DNA of 64,000 nucleotides from Telopea speciosissima (taxonomy: Eukaryota > Streptophyta > Magnoliopsida > Proteales > Proteaceae), in assembly GCF_018873765.1 (NCBI RefSeq), contig NC_057920.1:16071307-16135306 (forward strand). Direction: 5' to 3'. The notes beneath the pieces were generated by a model. That model had not been told where the DNA came from. It searched no databases and worked only from the letters and a program-made list of their open reading frames with translations. The position numbers and the translations under genes were made by a program. Below are positions 11,121 through 23,345 of this stretch, one piece after another. How positions within the stretch are numbered: the stretch's first letter is position 1; the number at the start of each line of letters is the position of its first letter.

Positions 11121-11526
11121 CCTAGGGCTGCAACAGGGTCAGATTGGGCCAAACTTTTTAAAACCCCAACCAAACCCTGAGTCCCCTTACTTGGACCCAG
11201 GCCCAATCCAAACTTGACTCAGGACCTAAAAAATTCAACCCTGACCTGCCCTTAGGGTCAGGCCGGGCTAACCTTGATTTGCCCTGACCATGGGAAGGGG
11301 TAAGGGAGATGCAGGGATTGGGCTAAGCTTGGGGAGAAGAAGAACAGAAAGAAGAAATAACACGAGGAAGAAGAAGAAGATAGGATCGGGTTGGGTTGTG
11401 TTGAGGCCTTGGGCTGTGTTCAGCCTGACCTGCTCTCAGGGTCAAGGTATCTCAACCCAAACCTTGTTCGGATTCAGGTTGGGTTAAGGTGGGTTCAGAC
11501 CTCTTGGGCCAAACTTGCACCCCTAG
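11121..11526. mobile_element. Proline-codon-like GGGTC-rich MITE
   Basis: CCTAGGGCTGCAAC at the left mirrors TTGCACCCCTAG at the right. The body alternates GGGTCAGG, CCCTGACC and TTGGGC motifs. It is the same general class as the GGGTGTCAA elements but with a different terminus. A short basic reading frame inside is not a gene. Confidence 0.6.
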
Positions 11527-13600
11527 CCACATGACTGGTAATGTGGATAACAGTATCAACTTCATGAGACTCACATGGTCATAGTAGGGCAGAAAAAATA
11601 AAAATAAAAATTTCATAGGAAAAGACAATTTAGTACACACTAATATCGTGGGAAAAATTTTCCCATCAAACAATTTATGTATTACTTTGTTGTGATGCAC
11701 TGAAGCAGCAAAAGGATGAGGGGGAGACTGGAAGAAGTGGGAGTCAAAAGTCTCCAAGCACCCCATGCATCTTTTTTGTTTTGGCTTTTCACTGCCTATC
11801 ATGGCCTAGGCTCATTAGCAAAAGAAAAATGAAGGCTAAGGAAAGGTGGGAAAGAACAACCAATAGGGAATTGCCACATCTCAAAATGCAATTCCCCAGC
11901 ATCTAAATGGGGCCCCAGAGCTTTAACTGATGAGTCTAGATAAAGTGGGCATCTTGGTTGCTTTTCCACCTTCATCATTGAGTTAGGGTTCCCTTACCCT
12001 TATGCTTATCCCACATAGATTCTCCATTCATGGGCTTTTTTATAGCCCACCACCTTCTTCAATCTTCTCCCTATAAGCCCAACATAAACCCTATCTTGGC
12101 CAATCACTGGAGTTGATGCCCAGATCAGTATTAACAACTAAAAGTGAATTAAATTTGATATGATCTGGTAATTATAGCTATGGACCCTATAGGTTCTTCT
12201 ATATGACTATAGATGGATTCACATACAAAGTGTTGATGTCACTTGTGGGTGCTAAACTTTAATTAGTTGAGCAATTAATGGTTTTAAGACTTTATAAGTG
12301 TTAGAGCAATCACTCTTTCTTTTTTTGTTTCTGTAAAGGTTATTTCTGCTTTATTTTCTTTTAGCCCATTCGTCCCCACCATCCAAACATATTCATACCC
12401 CATCCAATCAAAAGATATAGCCTAGTTTCTAGTTAGTTCTCCCTTTCGAGTTTGAACCTCAAACCTGACCCAACTTTAATGGCCTGTTTATTGAGTTGAC
12501 CGAAGGGCCCACGGCGGGTGGAGGGAGCTTCCCTTACTGAGAGGAATGAATTCAAGTAGTAGCCAAGGGAGGAGTTCTTTGGAAAAAAAATTGAAATAGA
12601 GCTCAAATGCACGAGTAAGAGCTAGAAAGATGCCCTAACCCGTTAACTGTAGCAAGAGCTCAGTAACTAATAGCCAAGGACGGTAGATCTAGCAAGGAGA
12701 AGGCCATTGATCCGAGGAGGAAGAGTGAACATAATGATCTAAACCAATCAGTAACCAACCAATAGTGAGAGCTATCTGATCAATAACAAAAAAAAAAAAA
12801 AATTTGGAAGAAAGAGAGAATTGTTCTATTCCTGAGTCATGGTCGAAATAGTCAGTTTGATTCAGTTTCGAGTCTGAATCGGTTTTATACATGTATCAGT
12901 TCAAATTGAAGCCGAACCATTAAGGTGGGTTTTGATTTTGACCACTCAGTTTCAGGTTTCTTATAGGGATCTTATCAGTCCTTTACCCGTTCAAACTCAG
13001 TTTTCCATGTATATAAAAAGAAACTATTATGTTAATGCAAAAAACTAACACCAATTCGATGTGCTACATCCACGGGTGAATCTGAATATGATTCACTTTG
13101 TGATGGAAGATAAAAAAAAATACAATGGGGATCTCTCACGAACACTCAAAGCTTGCAGCAAGAACTCCTCCTAGAAAACCCTAACACAAAAGTGCCTAAA
13201 TCCCACTTCTTTTTCTTGTTTGCACAAGAAGACAATAAAACAAAGAAATACTCCTCCAAGTCAAATCGATCTCACAAAATTTATCCTTTCGATCACCACC
13301 AAAAAGTTGTCGGAGCAGGGCAAACTTTGAAACGGGTGCAAGTATTCAATACACACACACATAACATATTATTAAAAAAAAATTTGTTATCAATAGGTTG
13401 GGCCGATCGGTTCGAGTCTTGAAAACTCCAAACCAAACATGATTAATAAGAAAATCGATTCGGTTCAAGTTAGGGTGCACGAGGCCTTTACAGAACCGGC
13501 CTAAATTGAACTGAGAAGTATCCTTTTACAGGATAATGTTGGCCCATTTCAATTTTGTCGTCTTCCACCTCTTCCTCTTTCGCTTACTATTTTACTATTT
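11527..13600. other. Upstream region of the CEPR1-like gene
   Basis: 11800-12130 looks free of repeats and carries CCAAT (11870), AGATAAAG (11938) and GCTTATCCCAC (12005) motifs; it could be a distal regulatory block, which is inference only. 12780-13000 and 13380-13520 contain repetitive TTCGGTTCAA/GAATCGGTTT text of the kind found in small plant transposons. No gene recognised. Confidence 0.3.
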
Positions 13601-13760
13601 TCCTGCATGCATAGCTCCTTGCCTCCTTTTCGATCAACACTGCTTAATATTGCTGCAACCAATAAGCCAATAATACCTCAACTCTGCCATTCTCCATTAC
13701 ATCTTTCAATTCTCCCCATTTTTTTTTTAAATCCCTTGGACCAACCTTACCTGCAACAAG

Positions 13761-16700
13761 ATGGGTTTCCAATCTCTTATCTTCCTCTTCATGTTGGTAC
13801 TTCTTTCTCAATTCAATCTCTCCTCCCAAGCCAGAGATGGTAATAATCAGTCTCATTTCTTCACTCTCATGAAGCAATCACTCTCTGGTAAATCTTTGTC
13901 TCGTTGGGCCCTCCAAGCTCCTTTCTGCAACTATGCTGGAGTCAATTGCAATGATCATGGAGATGTTGTGTCTATTGATGTGTCTGGGTGGTCACTAACT
14001 GGTCATTTTCCTCCCAACATCTGCTCTTATCTTCCACATCTTCGTGTTCTCCGGCTTGGTCCAAACAAGTTCCATGGCTACTTTCCATCTACCATCATCA
14101 ATTGCTCTGTTTTAGAAGAGCTTAATATTACTGGCTCATCTCTCACTGGATCACTACCAGATTTCTCACCTCTGTCTTCTCTCCGAGTTCTTGATCTTTC
14201 ATACAACTCTTTCACTGGGCAATTCCCCATCTCTTTTACCAACCTCACCAATCTAGAAATTCTGAATTTCAACGAGAATGGCGATTTTGCCCCGTGGCAA
14301 TTACCTGAGGAGATATCTCAGCTGACAAAGCTCAAATCAATGATCTTGACAACAGCTATGGTGCATGGAAAGATTCCAGCAACAATTGGGAATATGACTT
14401 CACTTGTTGACCTTGAATTGAGTGGTAATTTCCTTGTGGGTCAGATTCCTTTGGAGATTGGAAAGCTCAGGAACTTGCAGCAGCTCGAGCTCTACTATAA
14501 TCAGCTCGTCGGCGAAATACCATATGAGCTTGGAAATCTTACACAGCTCATTGATTTAGACATGTCTGTCAATCAATTGAGTGGAAGGATTCCAGAGTCT
14601 CTCTTTAAGCTTCCGAATCTTCAAGTACTGCAACTATACAACAACACCCTCACCGGAGAAATTCCAAGCATGATTGGGAATTCCACCACATTGAGGATAT
14701 TATCTCTCTATGATAATCACTTGACCGGGACAGTGCCCTTGAATCTTGGGGCTTCATCTGATTTAGTAGGTTTGGACTTGTCAGAGAACAGCTTATCAGG
14801 GGAGTTGCCACCAGAGGTTTGCAAGGGAGGTAAATTGGTGTACTTTCTTGTATTGCAAAATCAGTTTTCTGGTCAGTTGCCTGAGACTTATCAGAATTGT
14901 AAGTCTCTTCTTCGGTTTCGGGTTAGTTTAAACAGTCTGCAAGGATCAATTCCTGAGGGGCTTCTGGGTCTTCCTCATGTATCAATCATTGATTTAGCTT
15001 TCAATAAATTTGAAGGTCCAATTTCAAGAACAATTGGAAATGCTAAGAACTTATCAGAGCTGTTCATACAGCAGAACAGGATTTCAGGTCTCATACCACC
15101 AGAAATCTCTCAAGCTGTTAATCTGGTGAAGATTGATCTCAGCAAAAATCTCTTATCTGGACCTATTCCTCCTGAAATTGGAAACCTCAGGAAGCTGAAC
15201 CTATTACTTATGCAAGGTAACAGGATAAATTCATCAATTCCTGCATCACTTTCTTACTTGAAATCTCTAAATGTTCTTGATCTCTCCAACAATCAACTGA
15301 CAGGGGTTATCCCAGATAGCCTTTGTGAATTGCTTCCTAATTCCATCGATTTTTCGAACAATCACCTCTCAGGTCCAGTTCCTCCCTCACTGATCAAGGG
15401 AGGTTTAGTAGAAAGCCTTTCAGGCAATCCAGGTCTCTGTGTTTCTGTCTATCCTAATTTATCTGATACAAAGTTCCCTGCTTGTCCACAAATTTACATC
15501 AGAAAGAAGATGAATTGTATCTGGGAAATTGGGATTTCAATAGTAGTTGTAACCATTGGAGGTATCCTGCTTCTTAAACGTTGGTGTAGCAGAGAGAGAG
15601 TAGTGATGGAACAGGAAGATGAAATGGTGTCTTTGTCCTCCTTCTCACACGTCCAAAACTTCCATAAGGTCAGCTTCGACCAGCGTGAGATCATTGAGGC
15701 CCTGGTAGACAAGAACATTGTCGGAAATGGAGGATCTGGGACTGTTTATAGGATCCAGTTGAACAATGGAGAAGCTGTTGCAGTGAAGAAATTGTGGAGT
15801 CAAAAGACAAAGGACCTTTCAACAGAGGATGATCAATTGGTACTAGATAGAGGGCTAAAGACAGAGGTAGAGACACTGGGGAGCATCAGGCACAAGAACA
15901 TTGTCAAGCTTTACTGTTACTTTTCCAGTTCAGATTTGAATCTTCTGGTTTATGAATACATGCCAAATGGGAACCTATGGGATGCACTTCACAGAGGAAG
16001 AATTCTACTGGACTGGCCAACCCGACATCGGATTGCACTTGGGATTGCACAAGGTTTAGCTTATCTTCACCATGATCTGATGCCGCCGATCATTCACAGA
16101 GACATCAAATCAACCAATATCCTTCTCAGTGCAGATTACCAGGCCAAAGTTGCAGATTTCGGGATAGCCAAGGTCTTGCAAGCAAGAGGTTCAAAGGATT
16201 CCACTACTACTGTTATTGCTGGAACTTATGGGTACCTAGCTCCAGGTAATCAAGTTACAATTCAATTCAAAACCACTGTTACTATGGGCTTAATTCATAT
16301 AGACTTTTCACTCTCCCCCCCCCCCCCCCCCCAACCCTGGAACTTGGCTTTTTTTACTTGTTTGGGTTGCTGTTTCTGCATCATTTGAAATTTCTCTTTT
16401 CCTTGTCAAGCTCTTCTACTTTCCAATTGATCAAGTTACATATCAAGTACTTTGAGTTTTCTTATGTTAATCATTCTCTGTTCAACACTGCTTGTTTTAC
16501 AATATTGATGCTTGCTGACATTTTAATGACAGAGTATGCGTACTCGCCAAGAGCCACAGTCAAGTGTGATGTCTATAGCTTTGGGGTAGTGCTCATGGAA
16601 CTGATAACTGGGAAGAAGCCAGTGGAGCCAGAGTTTGGAGAGAACAAGAACCTCATCTACTGGGTCTCATGCAAGGTGGAGACCAAGGAAGGAGCAATGG

Positions 16701-16927
16701 AGGTCTTAGATAAGAGATTATCAGGTTTATTCAAGGATGAGATGATGCAAGTGCTCCGAATTGCCATTCGTTGTACCTGTAGCGGCCCTGCTCTTCGCCC
16801 AACCATGAATGAGGTTGTTCAGTCACTGATTGAAGCAGACCCTTGCAGGTTAGATTCTTGCAAGTCATCAGGAAAGATCAAAGAATCATCAAATGCCAAC
16901 AAGATTAAGAACCCATCTGAGTTCTAA
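13761..16927 (+). CDS. LRR receptor-like kinase, CEPR1/XIP1 type, subfamily XI
   Basis: CDS is join(13761..16245, 16533..16927), 959 aa. Seen: signal peptide (~1-23); LRR cap with CNYAGVNC; about 20 LRRs; membrane segment at ~583-605 (WEIGISIVVVTIGGILLL); kinase domain with VGNGGSGTVYR (~655), AVAVKKLW, HRDIKSTN (~777), DFG (~797), AGTYGYLAPE and YSFGVVLMELITGKKPVEPE; C-terminal RPTMNEVVQSLIEADPC. The wording, especially NFHKVSFDQREIIEALVDKN and the short tail after the kinase, fits CEPR1/XIP1. In Arabidopsis that receptor binds CEP peptides and links root nitrogen status and vascular development, acting at the plasma membrane of vascular cells. All kinase catalytic residues are present, so it should be active. 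The start is the first ATG in frame with the signal peptide, and the stop is TAA at 16925-16927. CEPR1 versus its sister CEPR2 cannot be proven without a tree, but CEPR1 fits better. Confidence 0.92.
16246..16532 (+). other. 287-nt intron at the APE codon of the CEPR1-like gene
   Basis: GT at 16246 and AG at 16531-16532 split the Glu codon of APE, exactly the position and phase of the intron in the RLK7-like gene. It contains a 16-18 nt C homopolymer (from ~16315). Unlike the 84-nt intron, it carries in-frame stops, so retention would truncate the kinase. Confidence 0.9.
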
Positions 16928-19500
16928 CTAATAGAAGGAACTTGATGAGGAGTAAGTAATCAGTAGAAGTAATATTGGACTACAGATGAGTGTGTTCTTC
17001 AAATTATTGAGATACTATTCTTGAAGAACAGCTTTTTACCCTCTCACTGTATAAACTAAATAGTACAGCTTACTAAAAGAAAGAAAGCAGCAAAGAGATT
17101 CTGTCTTTCTGCCCTTATGAATTTATTTTTGGTTCTTGTAATTATGTGAGAATTTGGGCCTTATAACTGCTTCATAGTAACGCATAGTATCTATATATTT
17201 CATAGATCCAAAAAACAAAATTCGTATCTCTTGCTTTTTATTTGATGGATAGTTCTTTTTCAACTTTTCTTGTTCTCCTTTTTATTTGATGAGAGTGACA
17301 AAGAAAGAACTCAGAAAAGCAGAGAAGGGTGGAAGTTGTGATTTTTGCAAGGTCGTCTCCTTTTGTATGTAAGTGGGTGGATTCCTGATCCATTTTTTTG
17401 AATTTAAAAGTTTAGATTCGTTGGGAGGGCCCAGTTCATATGAAGTATCCGTTGTAATAAAGATGGGAGGACTATCATGGAGTGATAAGCATCTTTGTCT
17501 TTGTCTTTGTGAACCTGATTATTTTGTTGAAAGATTGGTGAGAGGGAAGAAGAGCCAAAAGGAAGAAAAAGCACTTTGCTTTCTTGATCACCATAGACAG
17601 TATCCAATGAACTCCACTCACAAACACTGTCTTACAATTTTTGGGGACAGTGTGGGGATGCTTTTCCATGCCCTCTCACATCTGGCTATGTGGGTTCTGC
17701 ATGACATACTCTCTCCTTCTTGATCATGTGGGTCAACCCTATTGACGAAACTGTTTCTTATGCCCCAATTGGTCGGACGTAGGAGATTCCCCTCACACTC
17801 TTGGAATGGAAAACCTCTGCCCTTAATTCTATATTCATTGTTAAAAAACTTGGTTGGACTTTACCAGCAGATTGATCAAATTATGAGTTGTTTCTAATTT
17901 GGTGGGTTGGTGACGCAATTGGAAGTATGGGGCTAGATCTCGTTCTAAACTTCTAGCGCTCATGACCCCTTGAATCCTTAGGTAAAGAAAACTATAATTC
18001 CAATGAGGAAAAAGAGCAAACAAATCGATTTAATTCATAAACTTAAAGATGATCTTATTTCATTCAAAAAGACTTTAATATAATAAGGTCAGATTACAAT
18101 GGAAAGGGAAACCTAAATAATACAAGAAACGAAATAATATAGGAAAATAAAATAGGACACTAATATTCTTAACGCACAAAACTTTAGAGGCTGCATACAC
18201 CCCTTAAACTCTGAAATTGTCATCCAGCCTGTAGAGCATTGGTTGTCGTTTCCAAAAAGATATTATGGCTCCTCCACTTTAATGAAAAGTTATGACCTTC
18301 GAAAGTTGAACTGGCAAATTAATACTTTTGATCTGGTCGGGTGGACTTCTGCTGGTCCAACCGATCAAGGAATTTTTTGAAAATCTTCTCTACATCAGTA
18401 AGAATATAAACGGAAAGTTGAAAATCCAAATTCGATTCGCATATTTGTTCGTTTAGGGGTATCTATATCTAAACAGAGAATATCTATATCTAAATACAGA
18501 TAATCCACAAAAAAATCTATCCAATTCGAATAGATATCAACAAACTTTAAAAAACTAAGGGCAAGAGAATGCTAACCGATCATGTAGCCCCTACACTAGC
18601 ACGGTAGCCAATGAAAGTGCGCACAAAGGCATTGCTGTGTACCTAGGTGCAGGAACCACGTTAACCACGTGATTAGTTAGCTTTCTTTTTCTAAAAAAGT
18701 AAATAACTAATTATCATGAGGGTTCTTAAAGATTCGACAGGCTTTAGAGAAGGAGTAAAAGATCTAAGACAAGTGAGAGACGTGGATTGAGAGCGAATCA
18801 TATCCCTCGGAGGATGAAGATCCGGTTACACAAATCAGGTTTACATCTCTATTGGTGGGTCTACTGGGGGTGGCGTGAGTTCTTGGGTCCACTAAGGAAG
18901 AATAATATTCAAGTATGATTGAGTTATACCTGGAAAGAGGACATTGCTTTTGGCACTGTGGAATGAGCCATGGAAAGCAGAGAAGCTTTGATATCAGACG
19001 GAAGCCTTCGTTACAGGCTTAGAGGCACTTGCACGATGGCTAGTGAAGCAAACACAAATCATTTGAAGCCCATTCCAGGCCCAATTATGTCATAGCCCAT
19101 GGGCTACAACAACAAAGTCTTAGTTCCCACGGCTCCTGGCAAGAAAATTTAACCCATGAGCCCAAAACCGTGCCTTTCCCTATGAATAGGATTATAGGAA
19201 CGAGGGACTAAAATGGCTTCCATCAGCCCTTGAACTTTTTTTAGCCACGTGGGCTTCCCCTTGATCTGCCAGTTGTTGAAGTCTGAGTTCATTTTAATTT
19301 TTGTTTGGCATTTCCTATATTCTGAGTTCCTATTCCGTATTTTGCCTTGATTTTTCATAGTCATTTTAAACTTTTATAATAGGGATTTTCTTATGACACC
19401 TTTTAAAGTCTCAAATAATTTTGAACTTTACTTTTTTATCTTTTTTATATAACACACCTTTTTGTTTTCAATGAGGGTAAACCTTGTTATTTTACATGTA
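16928..19500. other. 3' region of the CEPR1-like gene and spacer
   Basis: The first few hundred bases are probably 3' UTR. 18000-19400 is low-complexity plant spacer. Frames at 17373-17723 have no recognisable domain and I do not call them. Confidence 0.4.
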
Positions 19501-19529
19501 TAATTGAAAAATGCACAAACAATGACATT

Positions 19530-19740
19530 TTTTTTTACCGAGTTTCCCTTTCACCCACGGTGAATGGGATCCCACTCACCGAGGGGCGGGAGAGGGCGGG
19601 ATAGGGTATCGGAAGGGTATTTTGAAACATACTAAAACCCTAGGAGGGGTTTGTGAACCCTGGGATGGTAAACCGTAGAAGGGGTTTGTGAACCCTAGGA
19701 TGGTGGGTGAACTGTCCTCTATGGGTGGAGGAAAACTTTC
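19530..19740. mobile_element. Fold-back MITE family F3, copy 1
   Basis: One end reads GAGTTTCCCTTTCACCCACG with GTGAATGGGATCCCACTCAC. The other reads CCTCTATGGGTGGAGGAAAA. The same blocks occur inverted at 38828-38975. A GGGTTTGTGAACCCT unit is duplicated inside (19646-19700). Confidence 0.6.
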
Positions 19741-20919
19741 TTCTTTTTTTATAATGACATAAAATTCACTTTCAAATTATTTTTAAAAATTTTTATTTTA
19801 TCTTGACTTATAAACTTTTAGAAATAAAATAAGAAATAATCAAAAGAAGGTGTCAAATTCTAAATACACCTATAGAGGTTTCATTGAGACAGTGCCTTTA
19901 TAAACATACTTTGGGATGTTAGATTCGTTTCCTCATTTCATCATGGACACCAAACTTAGGCACTACTGGAGTTGCCACATGTTAGTTTTTTGAGGACTAA
20001 TGGAATATGTTTTGGACTTCTGGTTCCCAACATGACAAAGCTCAACTTCCTTTCAATGGGAGGTGATAAGTATGATATGTATCCAACATGACAAATTGGA
20101 CCCATGCATGTTTAATCAAATGATGAGAGGACCAACAACCTCACACCCATGTCAGGCTCATGCTAGTAAAACGGGCAAAGGAAATGCCTTAAAAGTGAGT
20201 TCAAAGTTTAAATTAAGTTGAATATGTAAACTCATTTTTAACCACTTTGTATTTCTTTTTTGATACTTGTGCCCATCTAAATCTACCATGTGACTAATTA
20301 TGAGTAAAACAGGTCCTTGCATCATATCTCCAAGTAAAATTATGTAAGAGTAATTCTGCAGTTGTCCGTATAAAATTTAAGATTGTGTGGATTTTATTTG
20401 TAAATAAAATAAAAGAATAATGCTTGTTGTTCATCGGGAGAAAATGTTCTTTGTATAGATATGCATTACCATTATTCGTTGAGTTGGAATTTTCATCTCA
20501 AATGTAAGGTACTTCATAAATATTAAGTTCAATATGACCATATATTAAATAATAGAATTTTATCGTTTACATGGTATATGACAATATAGGCCAAGTGAGA
20601 AAACATGTTGAGGTAGCCTTAGTTGTTACATCAACTTAACTGTTTGCATAACAAATGGTTGGCTCACATAGGGCTGGGTAGGTGATTAGATTCAGATATG
20701 AAAGCACACATTAAGGAAAGCCATCATATGGGTTAAGAAAAGGCTTGAAATAAAATGAAAATTTGACTTATTCAAATAATTCTACACTTAAAAATCTCAA
20801 ATTAGAGCACATATACTTGTACATCCTTGTACACACATAAACACACTCTTAAGCTACTCTCTAAGTCACAAACTCTAATTTATCGGAGAAAAAAAAAAGT
20901 TTCAATTTTAGATCAAATT
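19741..20919. other. Spacer, no gene seen
   Basis: AT-rich, no recognisable gene, RNA or bounded repeat. Confidence 0.4.
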
Positions 20920-21305
20920 ACTCAGACCTCTCATAGACTTTGCCTTAATTCGTATCACTTTCCCTGTATTTTTAATAATTACAATTATTTCATTCTATGA
21001 AGATTAAGGTTGCGTTTGGTATGTATTCTGGGTTGATTTCAAATTCTTAGATGATAAATAGTTGTTTTTATTGTCTGAGAATATGAAATTGACCTAAAAT
21101 ACATTCTAAGAATACATACCAAACACAACCTAATTTACTTGAATCTTTCCCTAGACTTTGTCCTAATTCCAATCACCTTTCTTATATTTTCAACAATTAT
21201 AGGGGAGCTGATTGAGAATTAAAGGAGGGAAGAGTAATTGTTGAAAATACAGAAAAGGTGATTGAAATTAGGACAAAGTTCAGGGAGATCTAAGCAATTT
21301 ACTCT
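20920..21305. mobile_element. Inverted-repeat element interrupted by a Tourist-like MITE
   Basis: A block with TTTGTCCTAATTCCAATCAC and ATTTTCAACAATTA appears at 21155-21203, inverted at 21232-21295, and in a diverged direct copy at 20925-20985. The Tourist-like MITE sits between the 20.9-kb copy and the rest, so it landed in an older fold-back element. Confidence 0.55.
21008..21130. mobile_element. 123-bp Tourist-like (PIF/Harbinger) MITE
   Basis: Ends GGTTGCGTTTGGTATGTATT and AATACATACCAAACACAACC are inverted, with TAA on both sides (21005-21007, 21131-21133). This is the TSD and GTTTGGTATG terminus usual for Tourist MITEs. Confidence 0.75.
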
Positions 21306-21652
21306 TAATTTTAATGTTGTTGCCTGCTTTTACCTCCTACACCTGATCTCCTCCTAACTAACCATTTTTGGGCACTTGGGATATAAATACTGTTGAGAGA
21401 CACAACCCTTAATGAACCCCACCAACTCAATATAAACATGGCCTGCTAAATCAGTGTCCGGATTGGGTGGCTTTTGGCAGTGTATCAGTTTCGGTCAGAG
21501 GAAAGCTTAATTTAAAGGGGGTTTGAGGAGAGAAATTCATTTTCATATTAAATCCCATCAATCTGAAAACACCCGCATTACAGTAGATTTCTTTTTAATG
21601 CGTCTCTTGTCCCCTAAATGTATATGATACAAGTATACAACAGCGCTACGGT

Positions 21653-21850
21653 GGGAATGGAATAGATGAGTCCAGATACTCTATTGTCGCCTGTCTGGTA
21701 TTGTCGTGCGCCTCACACATAAGTAAGATGGATAATATCGTGTTACCCTCGCTCGAACAGGGTTAAGACAGTATTTTCCACCTTACTTGTGTGTGGGATG
21801 CACACGGCAGTACTGGGCAGGTGGAAGTAGAGAATTTTGATTCGGAATTA
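21653..21850. mobile_element. Fold-back MITE family F1, copy 2
   Basis: Shares with 3156-3331 the order CTCTA..GCCTG, CACACA..AAGTAAG, CCCTCGCTCGAACAGGGT, CTTACTTGTGTGTGGG, CACACGGCA and GCAGGTGGAAGTAGAG. Its ends are more decayed and no TSD was confirmed. Confidence 0.6.
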
Positions 21851-22430
21851 GAGAGGGTTAAGGATTGAAGGAAAATTTTCTAATCTTGGTGGTGGGAGGA
21901 AAGGAAATTTGAGAATTTTGTTCCCCACAAAAAGCGTTCAATATGGTATGCGTATCCGTCAATTTAAAAAATGGGCAGTATCGAGGTATTAGGTGATCCA
22001 TACCAATACCTCAAACTGTGGGTTTGGGTAGGAGGATTTTGGAGATCGACTAAAACCAACCGTTTGGATTGGAACCCGACAAATTGATAAAAATAAAAAA
22101 CAAAAATTATGGTCTAAGTCTAACTATGATTTTAAGAATTAGTATCCGCTGATCTCTATCGATATCGACAGAAACCAATTCTAACTCCTCGTCAATCTCG
22201 TATTGGTGTAACGCTATGGCCAAGGGTAAAAATTTTGTTTTAAAAAAACTGATTCTTAAGAAAATAGGGGTAAAATTGTCTGATCCAAGCCGATATGGGC
22301 CATTCCATACCAGTTACGACTGAAACATATACTGTCACCGATAGTTATTATTGAAACAATAGGTCTAATTGAAAATAGATCGAAGATTCCAATCTAAGCC
22401 ATCATATAAATAAAGGGGAAAAATAATTTT
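21851..22430. repeat. TATCGG-type repeat remnant
   Basis: Runs of GGTATTAGGTGATCC, GATCTCTATCGATATCGACA and CGATATGGGCC recall the GGTATCGGTATCGAT-rich MITEs also present at 23100-23345, 24865-25164, 26530-26715 and 60670-60710. No clear ends. Confidence 0.35.
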
Positions 22431-22534
22431 GTTGGAGAGTGTGCACCCTGTGCCTAGACACATTAGGGGGCGAAATGATTGCCCTGCCTTCATGAAATGT
22501 GCCAATGACGCCCCACTTGATCATGTGCACTCTC

Positions 22535-22765
22535 CCATTGCCCTTCCCCCATGCACAGGAGCTATGCTCTCCAACAAAGGGACCTGGCTCCTGGGCTGCA
22601 TGTGCAGCACCAGGCAGAGTGAGGCGTGAAAAGACCGCCTCACCCCTGCCCGAGCGCCTTGCCCGAGTAGGGGTGAGGCGGTCTTTTCATGCCTCACTCT
22701 ATCTGATGCTGCACATGCAGCCCGGGCAGAGTACTGGACAGGATCTTTTTCCCCGACAAAGACCA
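22535..22765. mobile_element. Near-perfect fold-back element, arms about 95 nt
   Basis: The left arm (GGGCTGCATGTGCAGCACCA, then AGAGTGAGGCGTGAAAAGAC and CGCCTCACCCCTGCCCGAG) is mirrored by the right arm (CTCGG-like turn at ~22655, GGGGTGAGGCGGTCTTTTCA, TGCCTCACTCT, TGCTGCACATGCAGCCCGGG). The loop is only about 10 nt. Both strands show frames because of the symmetry, but neither is a gene. Confidence 0.75.
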
Positions 22766-23089
22766 CTTCCTTGATCGAGTAGCCTTGCACCAGCGCGGGC
22801 CAATGAGAGGGCCCATAAAGACCATTTGTGTGAATGGAATTTTTTTATTTCACTGGACATTAGTCATTTCTTCTTTTCTTTTGGTACGAGGGATTAGTCA
22901 TTTCACGTGCTCCTAATAGCTTTCTTCTTCGCGTAAAACAAAACCTATCTGAAAAAATTATTTGATTCTGATCTAACCCAACATATAAATAAAACAAAAC
23001 CTAATTCAAACTAAACGGTCGTTTCACACTCCTACAATTAGATATTGTAGCTCGTTAATGTGAGGCTGCCAAACTCCAGAAACCGAAGA

Positions 23090-23345
23090 GATTCTAGAAG
23101 ATTCTAGGAGGGGCATGGTTTTAGTAATTGGTATCCGCATCGGTCTCCGCAAATATTGATCTAATACCGATTTGGATTGGACAAGTTTATCCTTGTTTTT
23201 TTTTTTTAAATTAGAGTTTTTTATAGTTTTACCCTTGTTTGAACTGATCCACCTATATGGGATCAGCCAAGAATTGATATCGATCTCTACTGATACCAAT
23301 ACGAATTGACCGATATGACCGAATTGATACCAATTCCTCAAACCA
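23090..23345. mobile_element. Fold-back MITE of the GGTTTTAGTAATTGGTATC type
   Basis: The left part GGTTTTAGTAATTGGTATCC is roughly mirrored by GATACCAATTCCTCAAACC. The interior holds many GATATCGAT-like words. Confidence 0.45.

Noticed and set aside
11290..11487. Basic, RNA-binding-like peptide MGRGKGDAG..
   Set aside because: It lies inside a GGGTC-rich MITE and has no conserved domain.
17373..17723. 116-codon open frame after the CEPR1-like gene
   Set aside because: No domain, no splice context and low-complexity residues. It lies in probable 3' flanking DNA.
22429..22790. Overlapping cysteine- and arginine-rich frames on both strands
   Set aside because: They arise from the symmetry of the long hairpin at 22535-22765.
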